The notes: a model not told the origin generated them from the letters alone. Positions 7,181 to 12,119 are shown, counted from the stretch's first letter. The stretch: DNA of 12,119 bases from Deltaproteobacteria bacterium (GCA_003647525.1 QMMZ01000019.1:1-12119), one strand, 5' to 3'. Made by a program: numbers and translations.

Positions 7181-7327
7181 TGATATTGGAACCCTGCCGG
7201 TTCGTAAAAGCAAATGATTGGGAATTAATGCCCAGGCGAAACATGATGTGTTGCTATCTGTTAAGATATTTTGCAAGCGTTCGAAAAAATTATCTCTATC
7301 GGCATCATCCTTAAAAATGGTTTTCCT
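7181..7327 (-). pseudogene. Remnant of a Y1 (IS200/RAYT-type) transposase
   Basis: The minus strand encodes 49 codons reading RKTIFKDDADRDNFFERL, then a CFAWALIPNH segment and LLLRTGRVPIS. This is the N-terminal half of the REP-associated tyrosine transposase / Y1_Tnp family, whose hallmark is FAWALIPNHFHLLLRTG. Here the hallmark reads ALIPNHLLLRTG: two codons (Phe-His) of the HUH metal-binding motif are missing, and the frame ends in unrelated sequence both upstream (TAA) and after PIS. The catalytic Tyr region is absent. It is therefore a dead fragment. A second decayed copy of the same family lies at 11238-11356 in the opposite orientation. Confidence 0.72.
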
Positions 7328-7565
7328 TAGCTGGTAAGGTTAGAGCGCCCCTTCTCAGCGCCAGGACTATGCCTCATCGGCTAACCGGCGCCCTTAACCG
7401 GTTTCATCTACAAGGAGACAGTTGGCTCTCTCCAGTTCCCGAGCTACCCCTGTGAATACATGCCCTGCTCATCGAATTTTATCCCACTTAAGGGGAATCC
7501 CAACGATTCGGATTTATCTGGACACGACCAGCGCCTGGTTGGACAGTCGGACATGATTTAAAATT
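7328..7565. other. Gene-free stretch, no recognised content
   Basis: About 240 nt between the transposase remnant and the antitoxin end. It is more G+C-rich than its surroundings and has small local palindromes such as ACCAG-CGC-CTGGT at 7527-7539 and a repeated TAACCGG, but no ORF of length, no RNA gene I recognise and no repeat shared with the rest of the window. It could be further decayed mobile-element sequence. The small palindrome lacks a T-run and is not a convincing terminator for the toxin-antitoxin operon. Confidence 0.4.
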
Positions 7566-7583
7566 ATGGACTTGAATTACTTT

Positions 7584-7862
7584 TTAAACAACAGCCAGTC
7601 TGCAGCCAAGCGCTTTTGTTACTTTGCTGATCGTGGAAAACTTCGGATTGCCGCCTTCAGCAAGAGACTTATACAGACTCGCGCGGGTAACACCGGCTTG
7701 TTTAGACACTTCGGTCATACCTTTAGCCCTGGCAGCAGTGTTCAGCGCATGAATGAAATCGGATTCGTCACCAGTAGCAGCAACCTCTTGAAGAAAACCA
7801 CGAATCTCTTCAGGAGTGTTCAAATGTTCGGCTATGTCAAAAGGTTTTGTGTTAAGGGGCAT
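7584..7862 (-). CDS. HigA-like antitoxin (HI1420-type), 92 aa
   Basis: Antitoxin and DNA-binding autorepressor of the addiction-module family that sits downstream of HI1419-like toxins. It begins FDIAEHLNTPEEIRGFLQEV, the typical N-terminus of this family, followed by a helix-turn-helix at about residues 48-68 (MTEVSKQAGVTRASLYKSL) and the PKFSTISKVTKALG helix that usually follows it. The length of 92 is close to the family's usual 95-100, so the gene looks intact. ATG at 7862 lies 3 nt after the toxin stop, the normal toxin-first order of this type, and ends with TAA. Regulation: the palindrome at 8082-8099 is its likely binding site. Because the toxin is internally deleted, this gene may now be an orphan antitoxin still able to neutralise related toxins. 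Confidence 0.85.
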   Translation of the reverse strand: MPLNTKPFDIAEHLNTPEEIRGFLQEVAATGDESDFIHALNTAARAKGMTEVSKQAGVTRASLYKSLAEGGNPKFSTISKVTKALGCRLAVV

Positions 7863-7865
7863 AGG

Positions 7866-8072
7866 TTAACCCTTCAGTTCATTCAAGAGTTCAGCGGCTC
7901 TTTCAATGTCTTTGGACTGCGTAGATTTGTCTCCACCGGTTTGTTTAAAATCTCCGAAATTGCCGTTTTCTACCTGGTCAAGCCGAGCCAAGACCTTTAT
8001 TTTTATCGAAGAGTCTTTCAGCTTGGCAAACCACTTATCGTACTGTTTCGAACTTCGGAGTTCGTATTTCAT
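7866..8072 (-). pseudogene. HigB/RelE-like toxin with in-frame internal deletion, 68 aa
   Basis: The first 46 residues (MKYELRSSKQYDKWFAKLKD and on to FGDFKQTG) and the last 22 (GDKSTQSKDIERAAELLNEL) match the two ends of RelE/ParE-superfamily addiction-module killer proteins of the HI1419 type, which are about 95-100 residues. The middle of the family, DGVxELRI-x-GPGYRIYF-x-LLxx, roughly 30 residues with the RNA-cleaving core, is missing while the reading frame is preserved. The junction is at about 7933-7940, where CGGTG could have served as microhomology; that is inferred. ATG at 8072 is preferred to the longer frame to 8108 because family similarity starts there and the promoter predicts initiation at about 8073. 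The product is probably non-toxic. Together with the intact antitoxin it forms a decayed type II module. Confidence 0.8.
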
Positions 8073-8079
8073 ATTTAAT

Positions 8080-8108
8080 AATGTATCTCTCAAGATACAG
8101 ATTGTCAA
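8080..8108 (-). promoter_or_regulatory. Promoter of the toxin-antitoxin operon, possibly leaderless
   Basis: On the minus strand a perfect -35 TTGACA (8103-8108) is separated by exactly 17 nt from TACATT (8080-8085), a 4/6 match to -10. The start point would fall at about 8073, one base before the toxin ATG at 8072. No Shine-Dalgarno sequence precedes that ATG, which agrees with a leaderless transcript. Confidence 0.62.
8082..8099. promoter_or_regulatory. Operator palindrome of the toxin-antitoxin operon
   Basis: TGTATCT-CTCA-AGATACA, a perfect 7-bp inverted repeat, fills the spacer between -35 and -10 of the predicted promoter and overlaps the -10. This is the placement expected for autorepression by the helix-turn-helix antitoxin encoded downstream. 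Confidence 0.65.
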
Positions 8109-8120
8109 GATTATTATGAA

Positions 8121-8369
8121 TTACTTGTAAGTTCAAACTGTTTTCAGAGAACATCTTTTTGCTATGAAAACAACTTGTTAACCTATATATGTGCTACTGG
8201 ATTAAGATACGCTTTTAATTGTCACATTTTATATATAGCAATAAATTCAACAAGTTGTAACTAATAAACTATTTAGGAATATGAAATAAATTAAGGATTA
8301 AAACAACTCTAAACTTTTGTTTTTACACAGATAATACGCCCCCTGAAATCAGTTTGAACTTACAATTAC
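8121..8369. mobile_element. 241-bp MITE-like element with 4-bp target duplication
   Basis: Terminal inverted repeats 8125-8147 and 8343-8365 match at 22 of 23 positions (outer sequence TTGTAAGTTCAAACTG, a single mismatch, then TTTCAG). They are flanked directly by TTAC on both sides (8121-8124 and 8366-8369); the flanking identity extends to AATTACTT. The interior is very AT-rich with no ORF, and has a second internal inverted repeat ACAACTTGTT / AACAAGTTGT (8170-8179 and 8249-8258). Size, ends and duplication fit a non-autonomous miniature transposable element. No transposase with such ends is in the window, so the IS family is unknown. It lies immediately upstream of the toxin-antitoxin promoter without breaking it. 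Confidence 0.68.
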
Positions 8370-8370
8370 T

Positions 8371-8541
8371 TCAGAAATAAAATGCTTGAAACGAGATAGA
8401 GGAAATGGCAGCGATTAAGGAAGAGTAAAAAACAAAAATCATCAGGGATGGTTCGGAGGCTTCAACGCCCAGGATGAGGAGCGCGCTGTTTGCGTCTGTC
8501 TCAATCCGTTTGATGTCATAGCTGTCGAGCTTGCACGGCAT
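8371..8541 (-). CDS. Possible small ORF, 56 aa, uncertain
   Basis: An ATG at 8541 opens 56 codons on the minus strand beginning MPCKLDSYDIKRIETDANSA, with a hydrophobic C-terminal half (SLMIFVFYSSLIAAISS) that could span a membrane once. No Shine-Dalgarno sequence is visible, its 3' end abuts the MITE-like element, and one arm of the 24-bp inverted repeat lies inside it. I recognise no family. It may be the end of a gene truncated by the repeat or simply an open frame by chance. Confidence 0.2.
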   Translation of the reverse strand: MPCKLDSYDIKRIETDANSALLILGVEASEPSLMIFVFYSSLIAAISSISFQAFYF

Positions 8542-8575
8542 TTATTTTTTGGCGCGCTCCTCATCCTGGGCGTTG
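8463..8575. repeat. 113-bp element with 24-bp perfect inverted repeats
   Basis: Arms 8463-8486 and 8552-8575 are exact reverse complements (24 of 24; one end CAACGCCCAGGATGAGG, inner end GCGCGC), around a 65-nt loop. The arms are clearly more G+C-rich than the flanks. The size and arm/loop proportions are almost the same as for the 4924-5039 element, although arm sequences are unrelated apart from a shared ATGAGGA. No direct repeat of the target is obvious. It may be a REPIN/BIME-type unit, an inverted duplication or an RNA hairpin. Confidence 0.68.
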
Positions 8576-8614
8576 TCCCCGAGGTACGAGGGAACATCAA
8601 GTAATTATACGGAT

Positions 8615-8764
8615 ATGGATATCATCATCTTTGTAATGTTATTCGTATTTTTAAACGCCATGTGCCTTGAAAAAAGTACACTTCTTGACCAGGCCATTGA
8701 CAGTATCCGTCGGCTTATGGATCATAACCGTTATCATGATCATATATCTGCGAGTGTAATGTGA
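8615..8764 (+). CDS. Small membrane peptide ORF, 49 aa, unknown
   Basis: Begins MDIIIFVMLFVFLNAMCLEK, one strongly hydrophobic N-terminal segment (about residues 2-16) followed by a polar, His-rich tail (RRLMDHNRYHDHISASVM). Its TGA is 9 nt before the YIP1 start codon, and the GAGGAG that serves the next gene overlaps its stop, so it would be the first cistron of that operon. It has no clear ribosome binding site of its own. The frame is open further upstream to 8531 inside the inverted-repeat element, so it may be the tail of an older, truncated gene. I recognise no family. Confidence 0.35.
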   Translation: MDIIIFVMLFVFLNAMCLEKSTLLDQAIDSIRRLMDHNRYHDHISASVM

Positions 8765-8773
8765 GGAGAAACC

Positions 8774-9545
8774 ATGTCGATGGTCAAATATTTCTTATAT
8801 TTATTCATTAGGCCAACCGCTGCCATAAAGCAGATCTTGCATGAAAGGCCTGGTTTCAAAAGGATAATCATCTTTTTATTTTGCATTGGTCTGGGAAGAG
8901 GCTTGATTGATGACGCATGGCAACTTTTGATGGCGGGCCAGTTTAGTCAGACCATATCCTCATGGTCTGTTTTCAAGAGTCATCTTGTAATTGGAAGCTT
9001 TTTTATATTTTCCTGCATAACGAACTGCCTATGCACGATGGATAGCCTTCGCGCTCATAGCTTACATTTTGGGTAAATTCGCAGGAGGAAAAGGGAAAAT
9101 TATAGATTTCTTGAGAGTTTATGGGGTTATCCTGGGTATATTTCTTGTCACCGCACTTCCTGATTTTGCTCATCTTTTTGTAAAGCTTCCGGCAATTCAA
9201 TTTGCTGTCTCCGAGCCCTATAACCCAACTATCGGCGTGGGGCAGATGCTTACCTCCTGCTGGTTAGCCTATATTTCTTATAAGGCAGTCAGGATAATCT
9301 ATGGTCTGACTGTCACGGATTCCATCCTTATCGGGCTTTCCGTTCCCCTTATCAATATAGGCACATTGATCTTTGGTGCAAAGGTGTTTTTTAATATTCC
9401 CGGGATAGCGTTTTTAACCGAAAGAAAGCTCTTCAGCTTAGCTACGTTTGTGTTCATAGCAGCTACCTTGATAGCTATTCCCTTGCTTGTATGGCTCGCA
9501 TATTGGATTAACAGGAAAGGCAGAACAAAGGATAGCGGAAGATAA
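8774..9545 (+). pseudogene. YIP1-family membrane protein broken by a frameshift
   Basis: Two adjacent frames together encode one multi-pass inner-membrane protein of about 257 residues of the YIP1 type. Part one (8774 to about 9025) starts at an ATG with GAGGAG 7 nt upstream: MSMVKYFLYLFIRPTAAIKQ, then FKRIIIFLFCIGLGRGL. Part two is in the next frame and is readable from about 9021 as AYARWIAFALIAYILGKFAG, through GVILGIFLVTALPDF, GQMLTSCWLAYISYKAVR and LIGLSVPLINIGTLIFG, to a last hydrophobic helix and a basic tail ending at 9545 (TAA). The shift lies around 9018-9026; removing one base there restores continuity. Part one alone ends at 9076 after about 100 residues. Either a true frameshift mutation, an assembly error, or (least likely) programmed shifting. 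YIP1 proteins are of unclear function. The BsuPI gene follows after 40 nt. Confidence 0.7.
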
Positions 9546-9585
9546 TCGGGTAATCATCACCAAATCCGTGAAAGGAGACAAATGG

Positions 9586-10065
9586 ATGGGGGCTCCCAAG
9601 GTCTTAAAAGCAAAAGCTCTGGTTATAGGGTGCATAATGACAATCATTGTGATAAATATTTCTCAGTGTGGAATCCATTCCGAAACGAGCAGTACTGATA
9701 ATATGGAACTGGTCATCCGGGCAGATAAAGCTATTTACCAATCAAGCGAGCCTGTTAAGATGTGCCTGACAGTTACTAATAGGGCATCCCGGCCTTTGAC
9801 TCTTCATTTCTCTACAGCCCAGAAGTATGACTTTGTAGTAAAAAAACAGGGAAGCGAAGTTTGACGATGGTCAAGGGGCAGGATGTTCGCCATGATGCTA
9901 ACCCATGTAACCCTTAAACCTGATCAATCTTTGGTCTATGAGGAATCTTGGCAACAAAAAGACGCTGAAGGCAATCACGTTCCTCCCGGAAAATATGAGA
10001 TTATAGGGTTATTGACTTCATATCCAGGGAGAACATCACAATCTCTCTATATAGAAATACAATGA
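9586..10065 (+). pseudogene. BsuPI-domain envelope protein interrupted by an in-frame TGA
   Basis: The N-terminus (MGAPKVLKAKALVIGCIMTI) is a signal-like segment with Cys28 in ISQC, a poor lipobox, so export is likely but lipidation doubtful. The remainder matches the BsuPI fold (intracellular proteinase inhibitor family; a beta-sandwich): MCLTVTNRASRPLTLHFSTA then QKYDFVVKKQGSEV, later LKPDQSLVYEESW and VPPGKYEIIG. TGA at 9862-9864 (codon 93) interrupts the protein, followed in the same frame by CGA TGG TCA (RWS). The family motif is W-x-W-S, so TGA replaces the first conserved Trp by a single-base change from TGG. The frame then stays open to the TGA ending at 10065, 159 codons in all. ATG 9586 has GGAGA 8 nt upstream. 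It forms an operon with YIP1. Alternatives: readthrough, or a sequencing error. Confidence 0.75.
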
Positions 10066-10093
10066 TAAATCGGGTAAGCGTTCACGAAAAATA

Positions 10094-10149
10094 GAAATTG
10101 GAAATTTGGCCTTCATGCTTTTGTACTGTTCTTCCCAATTTCCAATTTC
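10094..10149. repeat. Stem-loop of GAAATTGG units after the BsuPI gene
   Basis: GAAATTGGAAATT (10094-10106) is exactly complementary to 10137-10149, and after a one-base bulge GG pairs with CC, leaving a loop of about 25 nt. The arms themselves are built from a repeated GAAATT unit. It starts 28 nt after the BsuPI stop and could end the operon transcript, though there is no T-run; a dispersed genome repeat is as likely. Confidence 0.5.
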
Positions 10150-10292
10150 AGGGATGGTTCCCTACGCTGTGGTATGTACGAGATATTTGTGGAAACTATA
10201 TTTGCATTTTTATCCATTGATTGCTGGGTTATTCCAACGGGGATGGATGGCAGCAACTCAAACAAGGTCATCATGCTGTCCCTAAGTTTCAT
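10113..10292 (-). CDS. Possible small ORF, 59 aa, uncertain
   Basis: ATG at 10292 has AAAGG about 9 nt upstream and opens 59 codons starting MKLRDSMMTLFELLPSIPVG and ending KNSTKA. I recognise no domain or family. The 3' end runs into the stem-loop at 10094-10149, which argues that the coding part, if real, was truncated or is chance. The rest of 10066-10433 (about 370 nt with no larger gene) shows nothing else I can name. Confidence 0.2.
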   Translation of the reverse strand: MKLRDSMMTLFELLPSIPVGITQQSMDKNANIVSTNISYIPQRREPSLKLEIGKNSTKA

Positions 10293-10433
10293 TATATAAG
10301 CCTTTCTTATACGTTTCTAATCACCTCAGTGTTTTCGTACGCCACCAAATTTTCACCGTTAGCTTCAAGGACTTACTTATGAAAATTCCTCATCCGAAAA
10401 AGCAACCGTGTGTATCAGCATCGATTTAGATGA

Positions 10434-10910
10434 TCAGCCACGACCTTTTCCTCTACCTCCACCACGCCTTCCCATACCTTTGTCTCTTCTTCTGCCTCTT
10501 CCGCCGCAACCCGCGCCTCTTTGCGATTGGTCCAACCTCCCTTGCTCCATCCCAGTCTTCACATCTGTCACTACACTTTGAAATAATGAAGAAAGATAGG
10601 ACCACAGGCTTAAAGCAATGCCTGTGCCCGCTTCAACCACGGCTTCTGTTTTATCATATGGTGCGGCATCTGGTTGGGCCTTTTCCTGCTTTGGCTCCAT
10701 CCCTTGTTCTGAGGACAGATAGGATTTCAATGTGTCATATGCTACATTCACCTCTTTCAATTTTTCCTCAGCCTTTTGTTTCAGACGGGGATTGTTGGAA
10801 AACCGGTCAGGATGCCAAACAGTGACTATATCTTTATAGGACTGTTTGATCTCATCTGTTGATGCACCGCGGTCCAATTCAAGTATCTCAAAAGATTGTT
10901 CAATATCCAT
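10434..10910 (-). CDS. J-domain (DnaJ-like) protein with Arg/Gly-rich tail, 158 aa
   Basis: A cytoplasmic J-protein that would stimulate the ATPase of a DnaK-type Hsp70. The J-domain covers residues 4-64: SFEILELDRGASTDEIKQSY, then HPD at 33-35, then RLKQKAEEKLKEVNVAYDTLK. A charged linker (65-90) and a mildly hydrophobic helix (GTGIALSLWSYLSSLFQSVV, 95-114) follow. The last 35 residues are very Arg/Gly-rich (GRG, GRR and RGG repeats, ending GKGRG), without the zinc-finger or client-binding domains of DnaJ, so this is a class III J-protein. Such a tail could bind nucleic acid or target the protein to RNA; this is an inference. The ATG at 10910 has AGGGA about 9 nt upstream. It is alone on the minus strand between decayed genes. 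Confidence 0.86.
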   Translation of the reverse strand: MDIEQSFEILELDRGASTDEIKQSYKDIVTVWHPDRFSNNPRLKQKAEEKLKEVNVAYDTLKSYLSSEQGMEPKQEKAQPDAAPYDKTEAVVEAGTGIALSLWSYLSSLFQSVVTDVKTGMEQGRLDQSQRGAGCGGRGRRRDKGMGRRGGGRGKGRG

Positions 10911-10931
10911 TTTTATTTTCCCTAAGATTAA

Positions 10932-11175
10932 TTATTTATTTTCCATGCAAAGAAATTCATGGATTGTTCGCGAAACAGTTTGTGGAGAGCCAAGAACGAT
11001 ATTTGCAGCTTCATCATTGCCGGTTGCCTGAAGATATTCGGCAAAACACAAGGGGTGAAGACGGGAAAATTGCACTCTGCCAATCGGAAAAGAAATATTC
11101 TTCATGGCAAATTCAAGAAGCGAACCGGCTGCAATCACATGCAGATCGGGTAATTCCTCATAAAAATAAGGTTAA
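10932..11175 (-). pseudogene. Fragment of a DUF4143-type AAA ATPase
   Basis: About 75 codons read PYFYEELPDLHVIAAGSLLEF, then FPIGRVQFSRLHPLCFAEYL and ATGNDEAANIVLGSP. This is the segment just after the Walker B region of the ATP-binding proteins that carry a C-terminal DUF4143 domain (hallmarks: GSLLEF, PVGR, PLxFxEYL). A TAA lies immediately upstream of the similarity and the frame ends with MENK and a stop where the family would continue for over 200 residues. Walker A/P-loop and DUF4143 are both absent, so it is a dead internal piece. The ORF could also start at the ATG-like codon at 11138, but a functional product is not expected. Confidence 0.65.
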
Positions 11176-11237
11176 ATTAAAGCATATCTTTTAAAAAAGC
11201 AAGAGTTTTGTTGAGAATGAACCGGTGAAACGCAAGG

Positions 11238-11356
11238 ATGGCCTCGTCCATTTTGCCTTATATGATGGGTTGGTACATAGAGAAGAGGAAGATTTTTTGA
11301 AACGACAAGGATCAGGTCAACTTTATTGATCGTTTGGCTGGGCGCTTATTCCAAAC
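11238..11356 (+). pseudogene. Second remnant of a Y1 (IS200/RAYT-type) transposase
   Basis: In one frame 11277-11336 reads IEKRKIF-stop-NDKDQVNFIDRL, the N-terminal signature (GIEKRKIF-x-NDKD-x-x-NFIDRL) of Y1 transposases of the RAYT type, with an in-frame TGA at 11298. A second frame gives FGWALIPN at 11333-11356, the piece that should lie about 20 residues further on, so an internal deletion has joined them; TAA then follows where HFHLL should start. The ATG at 11238 and the residues to 11276 are weakly similar to the family's N-terminus. It is orientated opposite to the remnant at 7181-7327. Confidence 0.65.
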
Positions 11357-11459
11357 TAAAGGATATCCCTGAATTTCTTCAATTTTAGCCTATATTATAG
11401 CTTGACATCAATTTGAAAATTGTTTAGTTAAGGATTTTAACTCGCTTGGAAAGGAATTC

Positions 11460-12119
11460 GTGAAGTCAAAAGTCCTTATATTTATTCTTATCTGTTCGAT
11501 CATAGAGACGTTTTTCTGTCTTCAAGTTGCAATAGCGGACATCGGAGAAAGACAACGTCTGCATATTCTTAAAGAATCGGGACAGCGCAGTGAAGCGTAT
11601 GAAGGATACAAGGCCGCCATTGCAAAACATCCAAAATCCATTCCCCTTGTTCTCGATTTTGTTGAACTCCTTATTGGCATGGAGAGGTTTGATGAATCCC
11701 GGAACCTGCTGCAAGAAATAAGACCTGAAGATATCAATGCCCTGGATGACAACGACAAAAGACGTATTTCGCTCCTCAATGCCCAACTTCTTGTAAAAAG
11801 GCAGGAATTTGATACGGCAATATCCGAAATAAAGCCCTTTGCGGATTCAAAGGATGATCAACTTCTTATTGCAGATATCTATCTCATGGGAGGGCAATGG
11901 AGAAAGTCATTAAGGATTCTAGGGGAGGTGGAAGAGTCAATTTATTATACTCCCTACGAAAGAGACCTTGCCCGAAAGAAAATAGCAAATATCAGAAGAC
12001 ACTATGCTCCCCGAATTAATGCAGATGCCGGGATCGTGGACTCAAAGGAATATGGAGCAATCCCCTGGAGTTCTATTTCCGGCGAAATTTCCATATACAA
12101 AAACAACCGGCTTACGACA
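11460..12119 (+). CDS. Exported TPR protein, 3' part missing
   Basis: A GTG at 11460, with AAGGA 5-7 nt before it, opens a frame that leaves the window after 220 codons. Residues 1-27 are a signal peptide (VKSKVLIFILICSIIETFFC, cleavage likely after AIA), so the product is exported. Residues about 30-175 are alpha-helical repeats of the TPR type: SGQRSEAYEGYKAAIAKHPK, FDESRNLLQE, LLNAQLLVKRQEFDTAISEI, IYLMGGQWRKSLRILGEV. From about residue 190 the sequence changes to alternating polar and hydrophobic strands (ISGEISIYKNNRLT), which resembles the beginning of an outer-membrane beta-barrel as in PgaA- or BcsC-type exopolysaccharide exporters. That reading is an inference from 30 residues only. 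A TTGACA at 11402-11407 is upstream, but no good -10 follows at 17 nt. Confidence 0.7.
   Translation, partial: MKSKVLIFILICSIIETFFCLQVAIADIGERQRLHILKESGQRSEAYEGYKAAIAKHPKSIPLVLDFVELLIGMERFDESRNLLQEIRPEDINALDDNDKRRISLLNAQLLVKRQEFDTAISEIKPFADSKDDQLLIADIYLMGGQWRKSLRILGEVEESIYYTPYERDLARKKIANIRRHYAPRINADAGIVDSKEYGAIPWSSISGEISIYKNNRLTT

Noticed and set aside
7063..7314. Plus-strand ORF of 83 codons upstream of the RNA ligase
   Set aside because: It runs antisense through the ligase start and the transposase remnant, whose minus-strand reading matches a known family.
7566..8078. Plus-strand ORF of 170 codons over the toxin-antitoxin genes
   Set aside because: It lies antisense to two recognisable genes and its translation has no family character.
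9862..9864. UGA as selenocysteine
   Set aside because: The family has Trp, not Cys, at this position, and I see no SECIS-like hairpin directly after it.
4924..10149. CRISPR array
   Set aside because: The repeats are inverted pairs, not regularly spaced direct repeats, and no cas gene is present.
10430..10825. Plus-strand ORF of 131 codons over the J-domain gene
   Set aside because: Antisense shadow of the J-domain and Arg/Gly-coding region; the latter naturally opens the opposite frame.
11402..11430. Promoter for the TPR gene
   Set aside because: TTGACA is good, but the hexamer 17 nt downstream (TAGTTA) is a poor -10, so I did not list it as a feature.
11466..11786. Minus-strand ORFs of 85-106 codons at the right end
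   Set aside because: Both are antisense to the exported TPR gene, which has a signal peptide, a ribosome binding site and coding-type repeats.

Overview
The window reads like a bacterial chromosome segment of moderate to low G+C. The GT4/GH130 set, PrmA-like, YIP1, BsuPI, AbiEi-like and decayed Y1-transposase genes would suit a Desulfobacterota-type (deltaproteobacterial) or similar anaerobic Gram-negative genome. That placement is an inference from gene content only.

Layout. (1) 1-2955, all minus: a tight operon GT4 glycosyltransferase -> GH130 -> GH130 (the last one is cut by the window edge), a mannoside-type carbohydrate module. (2) 3078-4846, minus: a two-gene AbiEi/AbiEii-like pair with a GTGA overlap and a palindromic operator candidate at its 5' end. 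(3) 4847-5185: a gene-free gap with a 25-bp perfect inverted repeat around a 66-nt spacer and a short GC-rich palindrome. (4) 5186-7103, minus: a T4 Rnl2-type RNA ligase followed by a PrmA-like methyltransferase with an N-terminal helical/winged-helix-like extension. (5) 7104-7565: a decayed IS200/RAYT-type (Y1) transposase remnant next to an imperfect palindrome, plus about 240 nt of unexplained DNA. (6) 7584-8108, minus: a HigB/HigA-like (HI1419/HI1420-type) toxin-antitoxin pair whose toxin carries a large in-frame internal deletion, with a clear promoter/operator. (7) 8121-8614: a 241-bp MITE-like element with 23-bp terminal inverted repeats and a 4-bp direct repeat, then a second long hairpin. 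(8) 8615-10065, plus: a small membrane peptide ORF, a YIP1-type membrane protein broken by a frameshift, and a BsuPI-domain envelope protein broken by TGG->TGA at a conserved Trp. (9) 10434-10910, minus: a J-domain protein with an Arg/Gly-rich tail. (10) 10932-11357: a fragment of a DUF4143-type ATPase and a second decayed Y1 transposase. (11) 11460 to the end, plus: a secreted TPR protein that leaves the window and looks like the start of an outer-membrane export protein.

How they fit. The left 7 kb is intact and operonic: carbohydrate metabolism, a putative type IV-like toxin-antitoxin system and an RNA ligase/methyltransferase pair. From about 7.1 to 11.4 kb almost everything is degraded: two transposase remnants, one ATPase remnant, one internally deleted toxin, one frameshifted gene and one nonsense-interrupted gene, interleaved with inverted-repeat elements. 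This is the signature of an insertion and decay hotspot. The most unusual intact item is the full-length Rnl2 RNA ligase with a methyltransferase partner. I did not find a convincing wholly new multi-gene system.
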